A stretch of 64,000 bases of DNA from Anastrepha obliqua (Eukaryota; Arthropoda; Insecta; Diptera; Tephritidae), in the NCBI RefSeq assembly GCF_027943255.1, contig NC_072895.1, forward strand, positions 82,462,001 through 82,526,000, written 5' to 3'. The translations under genes were made by a program, and so were the position numbers. The notes under the pieces are model-generated. The model was not told where the DNA came from, searched no databases, and saw nothing but the letters and a program-made list of their open reading frames with translations. Every line of letters starts with the position of its first letter. Positions within the stretch are counted from its first letter, which is position 1. Positions 54,700-64,000 of the stretch are shown here, one piece after another.

Positions 54700-56590
54700 G
54701 CTTTTTATATCCTTATTCCCCCCGCTCGGAAGCATACGACCTCGACAAGTCTCTTCTTTCGTACACGGCTCTGGGCTGTTGCTTTCGCGCCGTCCGCTGT
54801 GATGTCCCCATTTGCTAGCTCGCGCAGCATCGACCTTCTCCAAGTATTATTTGGCCCACTGCGATCTCTGCTTCTTGCGGGTTCCAGTCCAGTGCCATTC
54901 TCGTGATACTATCTGGTGGTTTTCTAAGCGTGTGGCCTATCCATCGCCTCTGTCTGCATTTGATTTGCTATAGGATGGGCTCCTAATTCGTTCGTTGCTC
55001 TCAGAATATTCTACAGAATATTCTCAGAATATTCTACAGATGATGCGAAGGCATTTGTTGCGAAAGATTGTAGCTTCTGTGGGGTGGTGTTGGAGACCAG
55101 CCATGTTTCGTTTCTGTACAGGGTTGCCCATATTCGACGGACCTATCTGGCAACCTTGTATCTTTTGACAGAGACGTTAGATCGCTTATTGTTATACCGC
55201 ATTGGAAGCGTCAGTCCAAGCAGATTTTTACCATGGAAGAGTACACGCCACGCGAGCGCTCCCAAATTGTTGAAATTTACATTCACCAATAGAAGTCAAA
55301 AGAAGAAGAAGAACAACAACATCATCATGTCCAATGAGGCTCATTTCTTATTGAATGGGACAGTAAACAAGCATAATTGCATAATTCAATAGGTAGGTAC
55401 CTCTTTACGACTAAAAAGTCACTGCTTGGTGTGGCGTTAGTGCGAAAACGGATATTAGGCCGTTTTCCTTCGAAAATGAAGATGGTCAAGCTGTTACCGT
55501 CAATCAGGAGCGTTATCGCGATATCATAACCACTTTTGTGATGCCAATTATTCGTCGAAAGCGTATGAGGCAGTTCTGGTTTCAACAAGACGGCGCTCCA
55601 CCACACACAGCTTGCACCACAATCGATTTTTTGAAGAAATTGTTTCCTCGTCGTTTGATGTCGAAAATGGTGATTTTGACTGGCCACCGCGTTCGCCCGA
55701 TTTAACGCCATCTGACTTCTTCTTGTGGGAATATTTAAAATCAAAGGTTTATATTAATAAGCCAAAGACCATAGAAGAGCTCAAGAACAACATCCGTGAG
55801 AAAATAGCCGCTATTCCAGCCGAAATGTTAGCTAGAACTATGGAAAAAGCTGCAAAACGGGCACAATATGCCGTACAGGCTCAAGGCGGCCATTTGAGAG
55901 ATATCATATTCAAAAAGTGATGTCAACAAATCTAATATACTTGAACCTAATAAAATGATTATTATCGTCAACATAAAAAAAATTGTGTTTTTCTTTGATT
56001 TAAAAAAAAAAAACACATGGGTCCGTCGAATATGGGCAACCCTGTACCACAATACTGACTCCATACACGAACTGAATATTCGCAGCTTAGTGCGCCTGGA
56101 GATTTGTGATCTCGCGCATACCGTACGTATTTTTCTGAACGCCGCCCTTGTTTTGTTTAGCCTGTAGTTAACATCTTCAACCGCTCCGCCGTCAGTCGTG
56201 ATACTGCAGAGAGAATTCCGCAGGACACCCGTCAACCATTATATGTTTTGCTTTATTGTTGTTGACTCTCATAACCTTTGTCTTGGCGATGTTGACCTCC
56301 AACCCCAGAGTACGTGCCAGCGTGACTAGTCTGTCCGTCTTCGCTTGCATGTCAGTGAGTTTGTGAGGGAGGAGGCAGATGTCATCGACGAAGTCCAGAT
56401 CCTCAAGATGTCTGGTGAAACTCCACACGATGCTTTTTTTGTGCAGAGTCAATTGGCTCATAACGCCGTTTAGGATAATGGCGAAGAGAAGGGATGACAG
56501 GGGACAACCTTGCCTTACACCTGTGTTGATGGTGAATGGGCCACTGATGTCGGCGTTGTGAAGTATGATTGTAGTATACACGTATATTTT
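54700..56590 (-). pseudogene. RTE-type retrotransposon, RT to 3' end, split by a DNA element
   Basis: The minus strand from 56581 carries reverse-transcriptase motifs: FTINTGVRQGCPLSSLLFAI (fingers/palm), LEDLDFVDDICLLPHKLTDM (catalytic YADD-type box as FVDD), and LGLEVNIAKTKVMRVN. It continues LNKTRAAFRKIRTVCARSQI, KLRIFSSCMES, is interrupted at 56044-55119, then resumes around 54990 as QRRWIGHTLRKPPDSITRMA and LDWNPQEAE. The RRWIGHTLRKPPxSITRxALDWNPQG stretch is typical of RTE-clade elements. The 3' tail is near 54700. Confidence 0.82.
55119..56044 (+). mobile_element. mariner-like element with perfect 25-bp ends
   Basis: 926 bp flanked by TA (55117-55118, 56045-56046), termini CAGGGTTGCCCATATTCGAC continuing CGGACC[...] inverted at the right, 25 bases identical. 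The plus-strand transposase is internally deleted: MEEYTPRERSQIVEIYIHQ then a stop; then SNEAHFLLNGTVNKHNC, where the first catalytic Asp (SDEAHF) is Asn; WFQQDGAPPHTACTTIDFL (second Asp); a frameshift; then DWPPRSPDLTPSDFFLWEYL (third Asp) to GGHLRDIIFKK, stop at 55918. Same C terminus as the 360-bp MITE at 7541. Confidence 0.9.
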
Positions 56591-56724
56591 GCGTTAACTT
56601 TACCATTTCATAGGCCGTTTGATTGATACAGCGATCTTCTCGGCAAGAAGCTTTACTGAAAATACTAGTTGAAAAGCCCGTGTAAAAATAAAAAGACTAC
56701 TTAATTGTTTGGGGTAAAATTTTC

Positions 56725-57035
56725 TTAGGCGGCCGTCAAGTCGAATGAGTTGGTGCGAGACTAACATTCGGAACTCACAGAGAGAGCGTAGGTTCGAATC
56801 TCGGTGAAACACCAAAATTAAGAAAAACATTTTTCTAATAGCGGTCGCCCCTCGGCAGACAATGGCAAACCTTCAAGTGCATTTCTGCCATGAAAAAGCT
56901 CCTCATAAAAATATCTGCCGTTCGGAGTCGGCTTGAAACTATTGTGGAACAACATCAAGATGCACACCACCAATAGGAAGACGAGCTCGGCCAAACACCC
57001 AAAAAGGGTGTACGCGCTAATTATATATATATAGG
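56725..57035 (+). mobile_element. tRNA-derived SINE, copy 5, full length, plus strand
   Basis: Best copy to read directly. A-box region GTCGAATGAGTTGGTGCG, B box GGTTCGAATCTCGGTG (56789-56804), body with AATAGCGGTCGCCCCTCGGC and CATGAAAAAGCTCCTCATAA, 3' end GGTGTACGCGCTAATTATAT. The ORFs across it are accidental. Confidence 0.88.
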
Positions 57036-57779
57036 TATATATTATACATATATATACAACTTTTTTATAGTCTCCTTTTCGGCTTATACTCTTCCACCAA
57101 AGTTTTTCTAATCTGTTCCGAATAATAGGATTTGTCCAAGTCTGAAAAATAGCCATTCGTGTCTACAATCACCTACATATTTGTATAAGATCCTTTTGCC
57201 GCCTGCCATTTCTGCAAATTGGGTAACAAATAGTAGTCTGAGGTAGTCGAGAGCGCCAAGTCTGGATAATAGGGAGCATGTGAAATGAGCTGGTACCCTA
57301 TTTTCATAAATTTTACGGTCGCAACTCCTGAGATGTGAGCTGGTGCGTTCTCGTGATAGAAAAGGAAAATCCCTCGACTTCTTCAATTCAAACGAATGCT
57401 AAACACAAAGAAATTATCAGATCTGGCTGAAGCTTGATGTGTGTTCTTCTAAGAAATACTATTAGCTTAACATTACTTCGATATATTACAGTGAGGCCAT
57501 CTCTCTGACTTTTCGCGGAATTTTTAAACGACTCTCTTGCTCTGCGTTTGTGGAAAGCACTCAGAGAGATAAGCTTCAGATAGACTAGAAAGATGTGCCA
57601 TAAAAATTAAATATCTTTCAAAAGATGCGTTTAGATGTGGTTGTAAAATAATGCCTGTAAAAATTAAGACTATTTTAGGTTTCACTATTCCTCTTCTTTC
57701 TTCTGGTATGTGAAAATTGACATAATTGAAATGTCCATCATACCAAAATCCGCCAAAAAGTCGTTTCATGAATGCCTTA
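57036..57779. other. intron, no element recognised
   Basis: Contains a TATATA-rich stretch after the SINE. The minus-strand text near 57240-57360 (ending SRERTSSHLRSCDRKIYENR in one frame) is reminiscent of an eroded mariner relic but cannot be supported. Confidence 0.3.
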
Positions 57780-58190
57780 TAGTGCGGAAAGTCGAGATAT
57801 CGATGTTGAAGGTTTGTTCAGCAACATTACTCAGCAACGCTTCAGCAGAAATATTCTCAAAAGAACGTCCAGTTTTAGTTTTGCCAGTCCTTTTTCTTTA
57901 CTTTTCTATCCCCGATAGCACCAGTTTCTTGAAATTTGTTCACCAACCTTTAATTTGTCAACTCATTCGGACGATTATTTTCACCAATAAAGCTACAAAT
58001 ATTGCGATATGCTGTGCTTAATGATCGACCATTCCATAACAAATTTGAGTAATTTTTACGCGTTGTGCTATGATGTAAAATTTCTACTTGACAAATATCC
58101 AAAATGAAAAGGTATTTACAAAAAAAGGTACTGTCCAGGAATTATTCATTACTGATATCTAGGCGTTTTTGAACGAGCCTTTATTTTTGC
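57780..58190 (-). pseudogene. mariner-like HTH relic, copy 3
   Basis: Uninterrupted copy of the relic seen at 12785-15490 and 34775. The minus strand reads KFQETGAIGDRK and ENISA in broken frames, HTH-linker remnants of an IS630-Tc1-mariner transposase. Confidence 0.6.
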
Positions 58191-59302
58191 TAAAAAAAAA
58201 AAGTTTTATTGCTGTCACGTGGTCGACCCACAAACACAATAGTTTACTAAAAATTTCAAAAGCTTCAAGATTGAGACGAATTTATTAATTCTTTAGAAAA
58301 AGTTTGAAGTGAATCAGCAAAAGACATGAAAAGGAAAGCAAACAACTTTAAGAAAGTGAACAAATTTTGCATTAAGAAGAATACAAAATAAGCAAAAAAA
58401 AAAAAGCTAACAACTCTAAGTGTCGAAAAGGCCGGTAGAAAAAAAGACGCACTTGAAAAAAATGCTACACAAAATAATGAAAAATGTATGCCTGCGGCTA
58501 AGTAAGTGGAAACTTATGAGAAAATTTCGCAATGGAGGCCACTGAGCAGTTCCTTTTAAAGCCATGCCCGTGAATAGAGTTCACGCTCAAGTAGAACAGC
58601 CACCGTTCGAGTGTGGATATGCCACAAAGAGCACGTGAGGCTTCTACGGCTTGCTGATGCTCAAGGCTGATTTATATGTAAATAATAATTTTCAATTAGG
58701 TTTAAAGACCAAACGCTTGCTTCTGGCCGGAAAAATGCTTTGAGTGGTGGGCTGACTGAAGAGAAGATGAAACAAATGGCAACGAAAGAAAAGCGGAAAA
58801 GCGAAAGGCAGCAAAGTGGGGGAGAACCATGATAATATGCTCATAAGGCTTTCAATAGTCTGCTAACTTTTTTCGTACGTATGTACATACATACATATAT
58901 ACGAATGTATGCATTTTTCATTTTTCAATGCAAACTTGCTTGCCCTTTTATTTGACGTATTTTTTTCGATTTTATAATTTTGAATGGCAAAATTTTCATG
59001 TTGGCATAAAGTCTCATTGGCTGCGAGCAATTTGTGGCCACTAAGGCATGTCATATGCGATTATTATGCACACATATGTAATATATAATACATATAAATG
59101 AAATTGTCAACAGTGAAGGCATAGAAAATGAAAAGTCCATCATCATCAACATCAATACCCCAAGATATATTAGATTTTTTTCCACGTATGCCAGAAAATA
59201 CTCGCATATACACAAATTTACATACTTACGTACACTTGTATGTGTGTAAAGGAAACTTGTAAGTAAGCAATTTAAAATTTACAAACACATTTGCATACTT
59301 AC
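58191..59302. other. intron between exons A and B, no element recognised
   Basis: A-rich and TACATA-rich. Nothing supported. Confidence 0.4.
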
Positions 59303-59433
59303 GTTATGTCGCCAACTGACTTTGTACACCCAAGGATTCGATTTGATGTTGCACTCGAAGAAAACGTCGATGCCCTCACGGAAAGTCGAGTTTATTGAGT
59401 TGGTGCCCAGCTCCAGGCTGACGACGGGAATGT
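59303..59433 (-). CDS. Side-family exon A: first half of an Ig domain
   Basis: 131-bp exon, the most upstream one in the window. It reads IPVVSLELGTNSINST, then REGIDVFFECNIKSNPW, then VSWRHN: the A to C strands of an Ig domain, with the B-strand cysteine in FFEC and the core tryptophan in VSW. Acceptor TTTACAG|AC at 59434-59436 and donor AAC|GTAAGTATG at 59302 are good matches to consensus. It begins with the last two bases of an Asp codon (the preceding exon must supply G) and ends in phase 0, matching exon B. Confidence 0.9.
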
Positions 59434-60000
59434 CTGTAAATGCAAGTGTAAACATTGTTTTTTCATTATTTACATAGACATACTCGTGCATACAAACAAA
59501 TTTAGTTTGCAATAAAAATGGCAAACAATTATTTTTCACACATTCCACTAAGCCCGCATAATGAAGCAATATTTCTTAATTTCATGCTTTCCCACCTTTC
59601 TACATATCTCATTTAGTCTGCACCTGCCTTAAACAGAATCTTCTTTGGCTTTAGTCATTACGCGATTGCCTCCTTGTTTGACTGTAATTAATTAATTTGC
59701 TATCTGATTGCATTTTAACCTTTTCCTGCATGCTCACACGCAATATTTATCTGCCTTATTTTCTTTCGAGCCTCTGCGTGGTATGTGAAAACTGTATTTC
59801 TTAGTCATTTCCACTTCCTGTGATGCTCTGCAACGCAGCACTGAATTAATGTTGTTCATATTTTCTACAGATTCACTTTGAACTTACATACATACGAGTA
59901 TATTTGCGCTACGTACACTAACAGCTGTTGCACACAGGCATATCTCACACATGTACTCGCACATATACATATATAAATATTTATAGATAATTAGCGAATA
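59434..60000. other. intron upstream of exon A
   Basis: Ordinary AT-rich intron ending in TATAAATATTTATAGAT. Confidence 0.4.
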
Positions 60001-60990
60001 CGAGGGCTGCCTACCATGGAATAAAAACTGTAAAAAGTAATGAAAATGGCTGTATTATTTTTCAAATAAGTCTCCTTGTAAGTCAATACACTTCTGTATT
60101 CGTTGTAACCAATTTTCAAACCACTTTTGCCACTCAGAAGTCGATACCTACAAAACCAGCTTTTTAAAGGCCTCAACAGCGCCTTCAGGTGTTGAAAGAC
60201 TTTGACTTCGCATTTTATTTTTGATGTTCGGGAAGAAAACGAAATCATTACTTGCCAAATCAGGGCTATTAAGCGAATGATCCATTAATTCTATCTTTTA
60301 AGTGCTCAAAAGCTCGCTTATGTGAGCCGACAAGTGAGTGCTCGCATTGCCTTGGTGAAAGATAATTCATCTTCGGCGGTAGGTTTTCCTTAATTCTTCG
60401 AAAACTGCTGGCAAATAGATAGCTGTGTGCCACTCATAGACGCTTTAAGGTCAGTTTTTCTAGTGATGCAGTTGCGAGATGACAAAACTTTCCGAAAAAT
60501 AGGCGACCATTTGTTTTATGGTGTTCCGCGACCAACTTTTGTTCGACAAAGCTCGTCTTGGAACACTAATACTGTCGATTGCTGTTTGGTTTCTACGTCA
60601 AATGTATAGACTGAAAATTCGTACCCGGTTAAAGATGTCAAAGATGTGCTTTGAACTACTGCGGCTGAATTTCATAAACATTTCTTCACAAGCTTTTTTT
60701 TGGGAGATCGCTAAATTCTGCGGCTTCTAAGAAGAAAAAATCTTTTTGACAACCAAATGTTCACACAATATTGAATGTACGCTTCCCCCACTAATGGCTG
60801 CTAATGTCTCTATCTCGCGATATATAATATCACATGGCTTTCTTGCATTATCAATTGATGCATAGCAGCGATTGTTTCTGCCAAACAACCGTTTCTGGAC
60901 GATCCTCACAAAATTCATTCTGGAATGGTTGGCTTCCACGTTCGAACTCTTTATACCAGCATTTCACAGTGGCCAAGTTCGGTACTTCAA
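60001..60990 (-). pseudogene. mariner (DD34D) transposase relic
   Basis: The minus strand carries a full-length but heavily shifted mariner transposase. The C terminus reads FKKLVL and VSTSEWQKWFENWLQRIQKC, then IDLQGDLFEK (60180-60060); LNSPDLA marks the third Asp motif near 60270; the N-terminal side ends near 60985 around VPNLATVKCWYKEFERGSQP. GAGGGCTGCCTACCATGGAA near 60002 is a likely terminus. Confidence 0.75.
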
Positions 60991-62510
60991 TGGCAAAAGT
61001 CTAAGTAAGTAAATTAATGCACTTGCATTTTGATAATCTATGTCGAAAATCGTAATAAATCAATGCACAAAAATTTTCTCGAGTTAATGCCATCTTTTGG
61101 GAGAGGTGATTTTTTCAACTCATTGGAAAAAGCAAAAATAAAGCTCGTAAGTAATATGGGTATATGTAAATTTATGCTAAAAATACCAAACATTTCGTTG
61201 CAAATATCGAATTACAGTTTATCACATACCGCTTTTTACATATACCGCTTCTGAACGGTATGTTGCTGTTGTTGTTGAAGTACCTAAATAATGAAATAAT
61301 CCTAGTTAGTGACCAGCACCGTTTTACTACCACTGCTCTTGTGTTTTTTTTTAAGTCAGACCCACCTTGTGAGAGTCTGAAGGGTATACTCGAACTATTT
61401 TTATTGCTCTCTTTGGCTCTTTTATGGCCACTAGAAACTATTTTTGCTACCATTTACTGATTCAGGCCTACATTCAGGCTAGAATTCGAAATCAATTGTA
61501 TACAGAAGCTGTTGTTCGCCAGCTTCCATCAGATTCCCGCACTGATATTCCCAGTAGAAACTGCTCGGGATTTGGTTAAGTTTATTACAAAAAATAAAGT
61601 CATTGTAATTTTTGTTTGTTTGTTATAACCCATTTGAAAATGAGGCATTTTTATAGGTGCACAGGTATTCGTAAATTTCAATTGATTTTAATTCGCTCAA
61701 AGCCAACTTTAGTACCAGCTTGTGTTAGATTTAAATTAAAACCCGGTTCCAAGCTCGAAACCAGGTATTGAATCGACTATCATTAAAACAAATGATGACT
61801 TTTCTTAAACGTCTGTTAACAAATGTACAATAGAACCGGCTTGTTTTTGACTATCATATGCGCCATACAGAATTGAACAAATTCGAATGGGTTATGAATT
61901 AAATGATTCATTGAAGGATTTAGAATAATTTTAACAAATATCTAAATTAAATCTAATAAAATTTAACTCGGCTAGGTGGGGTATTTCTTAAAAAGCCTTA
62001 AAAGCTTTAAAGGAAGAAAAACTTGCATTCAAAATTAGTCCAATATGAGCGTATTTTATTATCACTAGAGCATACAGTTTGTCAACTACAGGTAATATAT
62101 GGAAAAAAATCAGGGTGACAGTTGATAGACAAATTTTCTTTAGCTTAGGGAGGGGAAACAAGAAATTGTAAATACAAAATTTCACAGCATTTACTTGCAC
62201 TCTTTCTTGAGCAAACCGTGCATTTCCGATGAAATAATAGCTTCGACGCGATATGGACTAATCAGTTTAGTTGCGTTTACCTGCGACCCAACCAAGTGCT
62301 ATTTTTTCAACATTAATCAATTCTATAAACGTGATGGATTTTTCACGTTCTAGTGTTTTTACTATTTATTTGTATTTTTATTATTATTATTTTTTTTATA
62401 TATGTATATAGTATTACCAACAAGAACCATATAAAGCAAAACTATAAGCTCTTTACGCAGAATTTTTAGAAAACCGCGTTGAATTTGGATATAATAAAGT
62501 GCCCGTTTAA
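60991..62510. other. intron, no gene recognised
   Basis: No transposon end or coding motif could be supported. Confidence 0.35.
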
Positions 62511-62796
62511 AAAAAAAATAAATAAATAATTGGCGCGTACACTTCTGTTAGGTGTTTGGCCGAGCTCCTCCTCCTATTTGTGATGTGCGTCTGTTGTTCC
62601 ACAAATGGAGGGACCTACAGTTTCAAGCCGACTCCGAACGGCAGATATTTTTTATGAGGAGCTTTTTCATGGCAGAAATACACTCGGAGGTTTGCCATTG
62701 CCTGCCGAGGGGCGACCGCTATTAGAAAAATGTTTTTATTAATTTTGCTTTCACCGAAATTCGAACCAACGATCTCTCTGTGAGTTCCCGTTTGTG
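62511..62796 (-). mobile_element. tRNA-derived SINE, copy 6, 13-bp target duplication
   Basis: Flanked by AGTGCCCGTTTAA on both sides (62498-62510, 62797-62809). Read on the minus strand, the head is shortened, GGTTCGAATTTCGG (B box) follows, and the tail is TTATTTATTTATT. The duplication is clear. Confidence 0.9.
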
Positions 62797-62959
62797 AGTG
62801 CCCGTTTAAGGGAATTTAAAATTCGCCAGTCTTGGGTGCTTTCTTCCACATAAAAATAAAATTGGAGGAGGCGTTAAATGGAGAAAATGAACAAAACCAC
62901 GACCGAGAAAATCATCAAAAACCTGTGTTCCTTTTGACCTACTTGCAACTCTATGTTGA

Positions 62960-63240
62960 CTATAATTGGCGCTTACATCCTTTTTGAGTGCTTGGCCCAG
63001 CTCCTCCTCCAATTTGTGATTTACGTCTTGATGTTTTTCACAAATGTGGGCACCTACAGGAGATGGGTTTAGATTGGGATCTTTTTCTTGGCAGAAATAC
63101 ACTTGGGGCTTTGACCTTATTCATTGAGAAGCGACCGCTATTAGAAAAGATGTTTTGTAATATTTGGTCCGAAGTTTTGTACATGTACACTTCCGAATGG
63201 TAGTCACACACAAACCCATTTGACTACGGCGGTCGCTTAT
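62960..63240 (-). mobile_element. tRNA-derived SINE, copy 7, diverged
   Basis: Right part CACAAACCCATTTGACTACG and GCGGTCGC is the inverted head; the body keeps AGCGACCGCTATTAGAAAAG; the left end is ATAATTGGCGCTTACATCC. Part of the centre is deleted and the B box is mutated. Confidence 0.75.
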
Positions 63241-63516
63241 TGGATGCCTGTGTTAGAGAAATTCACGCAGTTTCCAAATATTTAGAAGAAAAGGGCCAAG
63301 CATTGTCTCTGTTACTGTCCCACTCGCAATAAAACTCGACGACACTGTGCTAAAAATATGTATGTATTTGAAAGGCGAACGGACTTTAATTCAACGAGCA
63401 TGCGGAATTTTCAACGATTCAATTCGGGGTTACGTCAATATAGCGATAGAAAAAATTAGCATACTTTCAGCAAAAGGATGAAATTTGATATATTAGAACT
63501 TTTCAAAGTAGATACG

Positions 63517-64000
63517 AGAGGGGCCTTTTATATTTCGGGATTTGGCAACCCTGGTGTTGCAATCTGGCAACTGACAGCTGTATCGCAAAGTTTGACATTT
63601 TTTGGCTTTTATGTACTCAGAACGTTTTGAAATACCAGCCCTATTTGTGTTGTTTACAGTAACTTAAAAGATTCATCTCGGTCCAAAAATGGAATTAAAT
63701 CGTGAACATTGTCATGCGTTTATTTTTACAACTTTCGACGTGGATTAACTCAGCAACATTTCATGGATGAACTTAATTCATTTTTTGGCGATGAAGCTCC
63801 ATCAAGGACCAGTGTTTATCGATGGTATGGTGAATTCAATCGTTGTCGTAGTTCACTCCAAGACGAATTTCGTGAAGGTCATCCAAAATCAGTTGTTGTT
63901 CCGAAAACCATTGATGATGTGCGCGAACTGATATTGCAAGTGGGACCAACATACATTCAACATTGCATAAACATTTGACTGTCAAAAAAAATTTGTTCGC
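63517..64000 (+). pseudogene. mariner transposase N terminus, cut by window end
   Basis: Begins near GAGAGGGGCCTTTTATATTT (a mariner-type terminus), with the start at 63689 (MELNREHCHAFI). A frameshift leads to NFRRGLTQQHFMDELNSFFG, DEAPSRTSVYRWYGEFNRCR, SSLQDEFREGHPKSVVVPKT, IDDVRELILQ: the paired-like HTH domain of DD34D mariners. Another shift follows at about 63940. The catalytic domain would lie beyond the window. Confidence 0.85.

Larger units (their letters stand above)
9522..59433 (-). other. Sidestep-family (Side) receptor gene, 3' nine exons
   Basis: Gene-level entry for a minus-strand gene whose last nine coding exons are in the window: 59433-59303, 52501-52342, 37085-36871, 36180-36099, 31982-31823, 31235-31099, 22397-22080, 21852-21518, 9806-9522. 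Exon lengths 131, 160, 215, 82, 160, 137, 318, 335 and 285 keep one frame through eight GT-AG junctions and end at TGA, giving 606 residues. Domain order is the C-terminal half of an Ig fold, another Ig fold, an FN3-like domain, one transmembrane helix and a cytoplasmic tail. The linker APVCRPGQ, the DYGTLLCWASNEIG core, NCTLLNQTS, IECIEGFDGG and the tail motif DLTYAEL match what I know of Drosophila Sidestep-family proteins, which act at the cell surface as receptors for Beaten-path ligands in motor-axon guidance and synaptic partner choice. Which paralogue (side, side-II to side-VIII) cannot be decided here. Start codon, signal peptide and first Ig domains lie beyond 64000. Introns of up to 15 kb are filled with transposons. 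Confidence 0.9.

Noticed and set aside
56730..56810. tRNA gene at the SINE head
   Set aside because: A and B boxes are present but the sequence continues into the repeated SINE body and cannot be folded into a full cloverleaf by eye.

Overview
This is eukaryotic nuclear DNA from an insect, most likely a higher (schizophoran) fly and perhaps a tephritid. The host protein reads like a dipteran Sidestep-family receptor, introns are long and AT-rich, and the transposon mix (mariner/Tc1, piggyBac, hAT, pogo, RTE, jockey, I/R1-like retroelements, a tRNA-derived SINE) is typical of flies. The species is inferred, not proven. No rRNA, functional tRNA, CRISPR array or prokaryotic operon was seen.

Only one host gene is clearly supported. 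Nine consecutive exons on the minus strand, from 59433 down to 9522, encode the C-terminal 606 residues of a Sidestep-family (Side) Ig/FN3 transmembrane protein. All eight splice junctions follow GT-AG and keep phase. The exons cover Ig folds, a fibronectin III module, one membrane helix and a long cytoplasmic tail with two polyglutamine tracts. The 5' exons (start codon, signal peptide, first Ig domains) lie beyond position 64000. Positions 1 to 9521 are downstream of the gene; the rest of the window is intron plus exon.

Introns and downstream DNA are a graveyard of mobile elements, many with readable ends. 1-9 kb: IS630/mariner wrecks, AT-rich satellite blocks, a TTAA-flanked MITE (4105-4830), a palindromic MITE with 8-bp duplications (6940-7531), and a 360-bp mariner MITE abutting it (7541-7900). 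10-15 kb: a mariner, then a nearly intact piggyBac element (12991-15335) inside an older mariner-like relic. 17-24 kb: relic mariners, an I/R1-type retroelement split by a SINE, and a mariner-like element with terminal inverted repeats. 25.6-31 kb: a hAT element (25590-28853) carrying a 2.2 kb nested unit with two satellites, then a pogo element (28973-30992) carrying a SINE. 32-35 kb: an unexplained 256-codon ORF and a retroelement split by a second palindromic MITE. 39-49 kb: non-LTR relics, a Tc1 element split by a foldback, a Harbinger-like remnant and a jockey 3' end with target duplication. 49-64 kb: two more palindromic MITEs, more SINEs, an RTE relic split by a mariner-like element with perfect 25-bp ends, and more mariners.

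The most unusual structures are the hAT/satellite composite, the four-copy palindromic MITE family, the SINE family with restored target genes, and the piggyBac copy whose only visible defects are three short indels in low-complexity tracts.
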